The notes below the pieces were generated by a model, which saw only the letters and a program-made list of their open reading frames with translations, ran no database searches and had not been told where the DNA came from. A DNA stretch of 34,273 bases from Clostridiales bacterium (GTDB lineage: Bacteria > Bacillota > Clostridia > Oscillospirales > Oscillospiraceae): positions 1-34,273 of the forward strand of contig JALFVN010000017.1 of the NCBI GenBank assembly GCA_022787565.1, read 5' to 3'. Every line of letters starts with the position of its first letter. Within the stretch, counting starts at the first letter, position 1. A program made the position numbers and the translations under genes. Positions 1-5,903 of the stretch are shown piece after piece.

Positions 1-1
1 C

Positions 2-157
2 ACCCTGACCGGCGGCTGCGCCAAGAACGACGGCCTGAAGGAGGCCATCGAGCATGTGCTGAAGCTGAAGGTGGTCGAGCTGAAGACCGACCCGCAGCTG
101 ATGGGCGCGCTGGGCGCTGCCGAGTATGCCCGCCAGAAGGGCCTGGCAAAGAAGTAA
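2..157 (+). CDS. Acyl-CoA dehydratase activase (BcrAD/BadFG family), C-terminal end only
   Basis: The window opens inside this gene; only the last 51 residues and the TAA stop are present. The fragment has the pattern that closes the BadF/BadG/BcrA/BcrD ATPase family: a TGGCAKNDGLKEAI segment (phosphate-2-type ATP-binding loop followed by a helix) and, near the end, DPQLMGALGAAEYA. In characterised members (HgdC, FldI) this ASKHA-fold ATPase drives one electron into a 2-hydroxyacyl-CoA dehydratase at the cost of ATP, in amino-acid fermentation. The two CDS after it run on the same strand and probably share its transcript. Whether this is a single-domain activase or the end of a larger fused protein cannot be told from the fragment. 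Confidence 0.8.
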   Translation, partial: TLTGGCAKNDGLKEAIEHVLKLKVVELKTDPQLMGALGAAEYARQKGLAKK

Positions 158-211
158 TCAGGGTATATAACAGACTCTGAACCCAAATTACGAAAGGAGC
201 ATATTCCGGAT

Positions 212-370
212 ATGTGCAAATTCTTTAAGAAACTGTTAAAGGTGCTTCTTGTCACAGTGGGCGTGCTGTTTGTGGTCTATTTCTGGAATCTGGATCAGAA
301 GCTGATGAGCTGGCTGTACATGCGCGTCAATGAGATCTTCGACCGCAAGAAGGTCGACCTGGTATTCTAA
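212..370 (+). CDS. Small single-span membrane protein, 52 residues
   Basis: This short gene starts at ATG 212 behind an AAAGGAG at 194-200 and stops 3 bases before the next start, so translational coupling is likely. The product begins with a basic cluster (MCKFFKKLLK), followed by one hydrophobic segment at about residues 10-23 (VLLVTVGVLFVVYF), then an amphipathic stretch rich in charged residues (NEIFDRKKVDLVF). It looks like a membrane anchor peptide with a short soluble tail. I do not recognise a family. Its tight position between the activase and the CdhC-like gene suggests a role linked to them, but that is only context. The ribosome-site spacing is on the long side (about 11 bases). 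Confidence 0.6.
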   Translation: MCKFFKKLLKVLLVTVGVLFVVYFWNLDQKLMSWLYMRVNEIFDRKKVDLVF

Positions 371-373
371 ATT

Positions 374-1099
374 ATGGAGCTGTACAATTCTCTGATCAAA
401 GAGAGCAATTCCCTGCTGGAAAAGGGCAGCCCCAGATCCTGGGAGTACAGGCCGGGCGACGCCTGGAAGGATATCGGCTCCAGCGAGCTGGTGCTCCAGA
501 AGGACGCGGCCTATGAGCTGGGCGCCATGGGCAAGGGCTCGGCAAACTATGTGCTGTTCACCTCTAACCCGGAGCTGGTCAGCAAGGACCAGATCCTGCT
601 TTACGGCGCTGATCTGGGTGAAATCAGGGGAGACGTGGACTTTGCCCGCATCGTGCTGCTGCGTGTGGGACTGATCGACGGCGACGACGAAGCGGTCTAC
701 CGCACCCTGAAGGACATCGAATTTGCCAAGTACCATGTATACCCCGAGGGCTATATGGTGCGCATGTCCCCGGAATCCTACCGGGAGCAGGTGCGCGTCA
801 GCAAGCAGGCCCTGAAAAAGGGCGTCAGCTTTAAGAATATTGGCGCAAACTACATCACGGCCTATAAAAAGGACCCCAATGTTCTCAACGCAACGGTGAT
901 CTTTGTCACCGCTCCGGGCTTTGACTACGGCGCCATGAAGAAGCTGGCCAAAAAGGCAAATGATGTGACCGGAACCCTGACCCATATTCTTGAGGGCCTT
1001 CCCACGGACTGCTCTGTGTGTGCGCTGAAGGACATCTGCGACGAGGTGGAGGGCATGAAAGAGCTCCACTTCGGCGTGGGCGACAAGGGCACGCACTAA
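374..1099 (+). CDS. Stand-alone CdhC/ACS beta-subunit-like protein
   Basis: The 241-residue product resembles the N-terminal part of the CO dehydrogenase/acetyl-CoA synthase beta subunit (CdhC, Pfam family CdhC). The matching stretches are AYELGAMGKGSANYVLF, ILLYGADLGEI, and YREQVRVSKQALKKGVSF followed by a helix and a strand (NATVIFVTAPG). The ending TDCSVCALKDICDEVEG gives C-x2-C-x5-C, which recalls but does not complete the four-cysteine A-cluster binding pattern of true ACS. The Cys-Gly-Cys nickel motif is not present, so acetyl-CoA synthesis is unlikely. It follows the activase and the small membrane protein with a 3-base gap. A role beside the 2-hydroxyacyl-CoA dehydratase system is possible but is inference from position. 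A hairpin terminator follows at 1149. Confidence 0.6.
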   Translation: MELYNSLIKESNSLLEKGSPRSWEYRPGDAWKDIGSSELVLQKDAAYELGAMGKGSANYVLFTSNPELVSKDQILLYGADLGEIRGDVDFARIVLLRVGLIDGDDEAVYRTLKDIEFAKYHVYPEGYMVRMSPESYREQVRVSKQALKKGVSFKNIGANYITAYKKDPNVLNATVIFVTAPGFDYGAMKKLAKKANDVTGTLTHILEGLPTDCSVCALKDICDEVEGMKELHFGVGDKGTH

Positions 1100-1148
1100 A
1101 ACATCAAATGTAAGGGGCTGTATCAAAACAGTTCTGCAAAATGAAGAA

Positions 1149-1184
1149 ACCGAGACGGCTGAAAACAGTCGCCTCGGTTTTCTG
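1149..1184 (+). terminator. Rho-independent terminator after the CdhC-like gene
   Basis: The stem pairs ACCGAG at 1149-1154 with CTCGGT at 1173-1178. An inner CG/CG and CTG/CAG continue it around an AAAA loop, with one mismatch and one G-U pair. A T-rich run follows. It lies 50 bases after the stop at 1099 and closes the plus-strand group 2-1099. Confidence 0.7.
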
Positions 1185-1235
1185 TTCTTGGTAAAATGAA
1201 GGTGTGCAACAACATTTGCTGCAAAGAGAATATGA

Positions 1236-1955
1236 TCAGGGCAGGATGTCGAACTTCTCCACATCGATCAAAACATTGCCCTGGGCCTCAAAACTGATCC
1301 CGTCTGCAGTCAGGGGCGTGTAGAGGGTCATGGTCAGCGCCTGTTCACCGTCATTGACAAAGACCTCAGCGCTGAAGCGGTCCAGCACGATCCGCAGCTT
1401 GATTTCACCGCCCCTGTCTCTGGCAAAGCAGCGCCGCTCATGCACAAAGTCCCGGTTGAAGCCGGAATGTACACGACTGATGCGGACAGTGGAGGAATCC
1501 GGCCGGTAGGAGAAAGAGGAGCAGCACCTGTTCTCCGCCGAGGAAAAAGAAATCCGGGCACTCCCACATCTTGCCGAACTCGTTGTAGCTCCGGTCGAGG
1601 ACGGTGACGTAGTGCCACCGGAAGCCATCCTCGCTCTCAAAAAGCAGCACCGCGCCGCTTTCATCCTCTGTGCGGATACCCACCACGCAGGCAAAGCTGC
1701 CGCCCGTCTTCCAGCTCAACGGCCGAACCGGAAAAACAGCCGTTGGTATCATAATCCTGATCCGTCGCCAGTGCCGCGGGGAGGTACTCCCAACGGAGCA
1801 TATCCTCGCTGACAGCGTGCCCCCAATGCATGGGCCCCATTGGGTAGAATAGGGATGGTACTGAAAAACAGATGGAATTTACCCTGATAGAAGGAAAAAC
1901 CGTTGGGGTCGTTCATCCAGCCGATCCGCGTGGAAAGGTGAAAGGCGGGACTATG
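1236..1955 (-). pseudogene. Remnant of a GH32 beta-fructosidase / sucrose-6-phosphate hydrolase gene
   Basis: Pieces of a glycoside hydrolase family 32 enzyme lie in order on the minus strand but in different frames. WMNDPNG, with the catalytic nucleophile Asp, is at 1919-1899. It is followed by QYHPYSTQWGP and then MHWGHAVSEDMLRWEYLPAA and NGCFSGSAVELEDG in shifted frames. Next comes VVGIRTEDESGAVLLFESED with KMWECPDFFFLGG (the RDP/EC region with the acid-base Glu) near 1680-1540. Last is the C-terminal beta-sandwich segment LRIVLDRFSAEVFVNDG ending at the TGA at 1236. At least three frameshifts are needed, and large internal parts are missing: about 60 residues before VVGIRTED, and roughly 200 between the WECPDFF region and the sandwich. 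A normal enzyme is about 480-500 residues, so it cannot be functional. The upstream edge is approximate because no start codon survives. Confidence 0.85.
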
Positions 1956-2051
1956 ATCATCAATGCGTATAACTATTGCGTATTTGAACTGTGACCCGGC
2001 CTGTCTTTCCGTAGCTTTAGACGGAATACGGGATACGTTATTTTTCGACAG

Positions 2052-2228
2052 TCAGGATTGTTTCGGATTTTGCTGCTTCCCCGGCAAATCGTTTTCTAAT
2101 ATCCGCTGCAGAAACCGCCTTGCCTGACGGGATGCTGCTCCGCTGAAATCCCGGCACGGTTTGCCGGAGAGGAAGAGAATGTATTCCAAACTTCTTTGAA
2201 AAAGTGCCGGGTCAGCCTTGCTTTTCAT
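2052..2228 (-). CDS. Possible small ORF or gene fragment, 58 codons
   Basis: A minus-strand frame from ATG at 2228 to TGA at 2052 encodes a protein-like sequence with a helical look (SLEYILFLSGKP, then RQARRFLQRILEND). The frame also stays open upstream of the ATG, into the leader of the SseB-domain gene. No good ribosome site precedes it. It could be the tail of a decayed regulator belonging to the GH32 locus, or chance. I do not recognise a family. Confidence 0.2.
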   Translation of the reverse strand: MKSKADPALFQRSLEYILFLSGKPCRDFSGAASRQARRFLQRILENDLPGKQQNPKQS

Positions 2229-2245
2229 GGGCTGTATGATAGAAT
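2218..2245 (+). promoter_or_regulatory. Candidate promoter for the SseB-domain gene
   Basis: TTGCTT (2218-2223), a 16-base spacer and TAGAAT (2240-2245) lie about 70 bases before the start at 2314. The match is partial (3 of 6 and 5 of 6), so this is only a candidate. Confidence 0.3.
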
Positions 2246-2313
2246 AAAAGGCAAAAGCAAAAGAGACTGTTTTTCCACGGACATGAACAAAGTGATGATA
2301 AAGGAGCGGAACG

Positions 2314-3444
2314 ATGTACTACAAAGAAACCGGATTTCGGGGCTGGTATCGCCGTTTTGTGGCTTTTCCCATGAAGGACGAATACAAACTCCCCATGATC
2401 AATTATCCCCATATTGAGAAAGCCAACTGCCTGCTGGCCTACGGCTATATCGACCGGGAAGCGGGACTGACGCTGGAGGTGCTGGCCACCGGATTTGAAC
2501 AGGAGGAGAGATGCACCTTTTTCGATCCCCCTGAGCGTGCCCGTTTTTCCCTGCCCGGGGAGAGAATGGAGAACGAGGAGTTTCTTCTGATGGACGACAG
2601 GGACAAACGGCTGAGCAGCCGTTACGGGAAGAAGCTTGCCGGTTTGCAGAAATACGCGGCCGGCGAGGAGATCGAAAAGACCAGAGAGATGCGCTTTCTG
2701 GACGACAGCCGCCATCCTTTTTTCCCCGACGATGTGCAGGTGTATCTCATGCGCCAGGGCCTGAAGCCGGAACCCTGCTGGACCAGAATCAGCGGGCTGG
2801 CCGAGAACTGGATCAAGGGCGTTTTGCTCAACGAGCCGGAGCAGGACTTCGGCTGCCATCAGGGGGAAGAGGTCGCCATCAACCTTGACCATACGGAAGA
2901 CGGGAAGGTGATCTGCTACGCCAACATGAACCCCGGCAGACTGCTGAAGCCGGAGGATCTGGCGGACGGTACCATGCTGCGCCAGGCCATCCGCACTTTT
3001 CAGGCGGAAGGAACGAAAGAGGCTTTCTTTGAAATTCTGGAGACCCTGCGGGACAGCTATGTTTGGGTCCCCTGCAACGCGGTTTTGGGCGAAGAGGACC
3101 AGAAAGCCTTTGCTGAAATGATGGACAAGGCAGGGGACGATCCGGCGGCGCTGGTCGGGATGGAGATGAAAAACCAGGAAAAGATCCGCCTGGTGCCGGA
3201 CATTCTCCAGAACGGCGATAATTTTTTCTTCCCCGCCTTTATCACGCAGGAGGATATGGGCCAGTACGGGCAATACTTCTCCAAGGTGAAAAAGCATTTT
3301 CTGGAAGTGATCGCCCTGGCCAGAAACAATAAAAAGCAGCTCAGCGGCATTGTCATCAACGCCTTTACCGAGCCCTGGATCCTTGACCGGAAGCTTTTCG
3401 ACCTGGTGGAAAAGCTGGAAAGCCGGCTGGTTCAGGAGAACTGA
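2314..3444 (+). CDS. SseB-domain protein with an extra N-terminal region
   Basis: The start at 2314 has AAAGGAG 7 bases upstream. The 376-residue product is soluble, with no signal peptide. Residues about 225-370 look like an SseB N-terminal-type domain: YVWVPCN (249-255), then LVPDILQNGDNFFFPAF and a closing helix (AFTEPWILDRKLFDLVEKLE). In this family the domain is found in stress- and secretion-linked proteins of unclear biochemistry. The first 220 residues hold a second module; its WTRISGLAENWIKGVLLNEP / GEEVAINL pattern recalls small DUF2314/DUF2185-type beta modules, though that match is inference. The gene is followed after 41 bases by the patatin-like gene on the same strand, so the two may be co-transcribed. 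The function is unknown. Confidence 0.8.
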   Translation: MYYKETGFRGWYRRFVAFPMKDEYKLPMINYPHIEKANCLLAYGYIDREAGLTLEVLATGFEQEERCTFFDPPERARFSLPGERMENEEFLLMDDRDKRLSSRYGKKLAGLQKYAAGEEIEKTREMRFLDDSRHPFFPDDVQVYLMRQGLKPEPCWTRISGLAENWIKGVLLNEPEQDFGCHQGEEVAINLDHTEDGKVICYANMNPGRLLKPEDLADGTMLRQAIRTFQAEGTKEAFFEILETLRDSYVWVPCNAVLGEEDQKAFAEMMDKAGDDPAALVGMEMKNQEKIRLVPDILQNGDNFFFPAFITQEDMGQYGQYFSKVKKHFLEVIALARNNKKQLSGIVINAFTEPWILDRKLFDLVEKLESRLVQEN

Positions 3445-3485
3445 GGCCTAAAACCGGGACAACTGTCCCATCACAGGGAGAAGCA

Positions 3486-4346
3486 ATGAAAACAGGACTG
3501 GTTTTAGAGGGCGGAGCCATGCGCGGGCTGTTTACAGCCGGCGTTCTGGACGTGCTCATGGAAAACAAAATCACTTTTGACGGCGTTATCGGCGTTTCGG
3601 CGGGGGCGGCCTTTGGCTGCAACTTCAAGTCCGGGCAGATCGGGCGGGCAGTGCGCTACAATGTGCGCTTCTGCCGCGACAGGCGTTACTGCGGGCTGGG
3701 GTCCCTTTGGAAAACCGGAGATATTTTCAACACGGATTTCTGCTACGGCGAAGTGCCGCTGAAGCTGGACCCCTTCGACTTTGACGCCTATGAAAAAAAC
3801 CCCACGGACTTCTATGTGGTCTGCACGGATGTGGAGACCGGCCAGGCCCTCTGCCATCGCTATACCGGAAGGGAAGATCACGGCTTTGACTGGATACGGG
3901 CCTCCGCCTCCATGCCTCTGGTTTCCCGGATGGTGGAGATCGAGGGCAGGAAGCTGCTGGACGGCGGCATTGCCGACTCCATTCCCGCCTCCTGCTTTGA
4001 AAGCATGGGCTATACGCGCAATGTGGTCATCCTGACCCGGCCGGAGGGCTACCGAAAAAAGAAAAATCAGGCACTGCCGCTGATCAGCCGGAAATACCGG
4101 GCATACCCCAGACTGGTGGAAGCCATGGAGCAGCGGCATCTGGTCTACAATGCGGAGCTTGACTATGTGGCTCAGGCCCAAGCGGAAGGGCGGATGTTTG
4201 TCATCCGGCCGGAAAAAGCCCTGGCTGTCCGGCGGATAGAGAAAAACCCGGAAAGGCTCCGCGCTGCATATGAAGAAGGCAGGAGAACCGCGGAAAGGCA
4301 AAGGGAAGCGCTGTCGGCATTTCTGGGGCAGCAGACCAACGCTTAA
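3486..4346 (+). CDS. Patatin-like phospholipase family protein
   Basis: The product (286 residues) has the complete patatin fold signature. It has a glycine-rich oxyanion loop LEGGAMRG (residues 8-14), the nucleophile elbow GVSAG with Ser38, and the catalytic Asp159 in LDGG. Members of this bacterial group (RssA/YjjU-like) are serine-aspartate lipid acyl hydrolases; the substrate here is unknown. No signal peptide or membrane segment is seen, so it should be cytoplasmic. Translation starts at ATG 3486 behind an AGGGAGAAG ribosome site. It sits 41 bases after the SseB-domain gene, with no terminator between them. The length is normal for the family, and all key residues are present. Confidence 0.92.
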   Translation: MKTGLVLEGGAMRGLFTAGVLDVLMENKITFDGVIGVSAGAAFGCNFKSGQIGRAVRYNVRFCRDRRYCGLGSLWKTGDIFNTDFCYGEVPLKLDPFDFDAYEKNPTDFYVVCTDVETGQALCHRYTGREDHGFDWIRASASMPLVSRMVEIEGRKLLDGGIADSIPASCFESMGYTRNVVILTRPEGYRKKKNQALPLISRKYRAYPRLVEAMEQRHLVYNAELDYVAQAQAEGRMFVIRPEKALAVRRIEKNPERLRAAYEEGRRTAERQREALSAFLGQQTNA

Positions 4347-4484
4347 GGCCACGTCGTTTTGAGAAATAGCATCTGCTTTTGCGCGAAAAACAGGATGAAG
4401 CAGCGGAGTGGCCGGATTGCGTTGACCGGCGGCTTTCCTGCCCATGTCCGCAAGCCAAATCAAGCGTGAGAGCCTGTTTTCGCC

Positions 4485-4511
4485 TATAATCAGCTTGCAG
4501 GTTGAAAGGAG
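4485..4511 (+). promoter_or_regulatory. TATAAT box and ribosome site that decide the AraC-type start
   Basis: A perfect TATAAT stands at 4485-4490 (no clear -35 box). A GAAAGGAG at 4504-4511 lies 10 bases before GTG 4522, which is in frame. The longer reading from ATG 4444 would begin upstream of this promoter and has no ribosome site. Confidence 0.5.
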
Positions 4512-4521
4512 CGGCGATGCG

Positions 4522-5496
4522 GTGAACCAGTGGTACAGAACCATCCAGAACATGGTGCTGGAGATCGACAGGTGCATCAAAAGCAACAACGATGAAGCGC
4601 TGACCCTGGCCCATCTGGCCGGGACCCTTGGCTACAGCGAGTACTATCTCTCCCGGAAATTCAGGGAGATCTCCGGGATGCAGCTGCGGGATTACCTGCG
4701 CTTCCGTCGACTGGCTTTTGCCCTGAAGGACGTGCGGGATACGGAAAGCGGTCTTCTGGATATTGCCCTGAACTACGGCTTTTCCTCCCATGAGGCATTT
4801 TCCCGGGCCTTTAAGGAGGCCTACGGCCTGACGCCCAGCGAATACCGGCAAAAGCCTGTGCCGGTGGTCCTGCGCACCGTCATCAAGCCCTTTGACTGCT
4901 ATCTTTTAGGAATCGGAGGAACAGGCATGGCAAGCGAAAACAACCAGATCAAAACCTATTTTGTCACAATCCCGGCCCATAAATTTCTGCATATCCGCAA
5001 TTACGAGAGCATCGGCTACTGGGACTTCTGGCAGAAGCAGAGCCTCATTCCCGGCCAGGATTGCGAGACCATCTGCGGACTGCTGGAGAGCATCAGGGGC
5101 AAGCTGGACGACACGGGCGGAGACGAAGCGGACAGCAGCACCGGCCAGCTGATGGCCTTCATCAACGAGCCAACGGGGAGAATTTGCAGCTGGGGCATCC
5201 CTCTGGCGGAGGCCTACGGCGTCCGTCTACCGCTGGATTACGCGGGGGAGATACCGCCCCAGATGCTTCTGATGGATGTACCGGAAGGGGAGTACATCGT
5301 TTTTGAGCACGGCCCCTTCGACTTTGAGACGGAAAACGCCGCCGTGGAGGCCAAAATCGAACAGGCTATGAAGGAATTTGACTATCCGGCCAGCGGCTAC
5401 GTTCTGGATACCGCCCCGGGCAGAGTGTTCTATTTTTACCATGACTGCCGGCACTTCTGGAAATATGTCCGGCCGGTAAAGAAGGTAAATGCGTAA
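4522..5496 (+). CDS. AraC-family transcriptional regulator with GyrI-like effector domain
   Basis: With a GTG start at 4522 the product has 324 residues. The N-terminal part (about 1-105) is an AraC/XylS double helix-turn-helix domain: the first helix pair is ALTLAHLAGTLGYSEYYLSRKF, and the second has IALNYGFSSHEAFSRAFKEAYGLTPSEYR, the family signature. From about residue 130 to the end lies a GyrI-like/effector-binding beta-alpha-beta module (YFVTIPAHKFLHIRNYES, then EGEYIVFEHGPF) that binds small ligands or drugs in relatives such as Rob and BmrR. It is a cytoplasmic DNA-binding sensor whose target and ligand are unknown. The gene starts 175 bases after the patatin gene and may have its own promoter. 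Its last codons lie inside a tandem duplication. An in-frame ATG at 4444 gives 350 residues but is less well supported. Confidence 0.88.
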   Translation: MNQWYRTIQNMVLEIDRCIKSNNDEALTLAHLAGTLGYSEYYLSRKFREISGMQLRDYLRFRRLAFALKDVRDTESGLLDIALNYGFSSHEAFSRAFKEAYGLTPSEYRQKPVPVVLRTVIKPFDCYLLGIGGTGMASENNQIKTYFVTIPAHKFLHIRNYESIGYWDFWQKQSLIPGQDCETICGLLESIRGKLDDTGGDEADSSTGQLMAFINEPTGRICSWGIPLAEAYGVRLPLDYAGEIPPQMLLMDVPEGEYIVFEHGPFDFETENAAVEAKIEQAMKEFDYPASGYVLDTAPGRVFYFYHDCRHFWKYVRPVKKVNA

Positions 5497-5837
5497 AGAT
5501 TCCCCGATCCACCTGTCATACTGAACCCCGCAGGGGGTGAAGAATCCCGTAAACAGAACACCGAAGCCTCAGAATACGGGATCCTTCGCTCCGCTCAGGA
5601 TGACAGCGTTGATTTATGGCTTTCTTCCCATTGCCCGGGATGACAGAATATACGCAGCGAAGGTAAATGCGTAAAGACTCCCCCAATCCACCTGTCATTC
5701 TGAACCCCGCAGGGGGTGAAGAATCCCGTAAACAGAACACCGAAGCCTCAGAATACGGGATCCTTCGCTCCGCTCAGGATGACAGCGTTGATTTATGGCT
5801 TTCTTCGCATTGCCCGGGATGACAGAATATACGCAGC
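5481..5837. repeat. Tandem duplication of about 178 bp with palindromic core
   Basis: Two near-identical units lie head to tail, 5481-5658 and 5659-5837 (178 and 179 bases). They differ by a few substitutions and one inserted base. Each unit begins with the last 16 bases of the AraC-type gene (KVNA and stop), so the second copy carries a duplicate gene end. Each unit contains a palindromic element running from CTGTCAT (5513; 5692) to ATGACAG (ending 5606; 5785). The inner inverted pair is GAATCCCGTA / TACGGGATCC. This is the same family as the element at 20445-20536. No protein-coding signal is seen in either copy. Confidence 0.9.
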
Positions 5838-5854
5838 GACGGGAAAAAGGCATT

Positions 5855-5895
5855 AAAAAGGCGCATCCTGCTCATTTGAGCAGGATGCGCTTTTT
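5855..5895. terminator. Bidirectional terminator between the AraC-type gene and the PerR operon
   Basis: A perfect 14-base stem (GCGCATCCTGCTCA, 5861-5874, with its complement 5877-5890) is flanked by an A run on the left and a T run on the right. It can end transcription from both sides. It ends 13 bases before the stop of the minus-strand gene at 5904. Confidence 0.9.
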
Positions 5896-5903
5896 GGGTT
5901 CGC

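Larger units (their letters stand above)
1956..2313. other. Intergenic stretch between the GH32 remnant and the SseB-domain gene
   Basis: No convincing gene is seen. The left part stays open upstream of the GH32 remnant in the minus frame but has no recognisable homology. A 58-codon minus-strand reading frame (2052-2228) is listed separately. The right end holds a possible plus-strand promoter and the AAAGGAG ribosome site of the next gene. Confidence 0.5.

Noticed and set aside
1110-1135. GGGGCTGTATCAAAACAG, resembling ends of some insertion sequences
   Set aside because: No partner end, target duplication or transposase is found nearby; likely chance next to the terminator.
4444-4521. ATG 4444 as start of the AraC-type gene
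   Set aside because: It lies upstream of a TATAAT box and has no ribosome site, while GTG 4522 has AAAGGAG at proper distance and fits the family N-terminus.
5516-5740. Minus-strand frame inside the tandem repeat
   Set aside because: It simply translates the palindromic element twice and repeats itself; no start signal.
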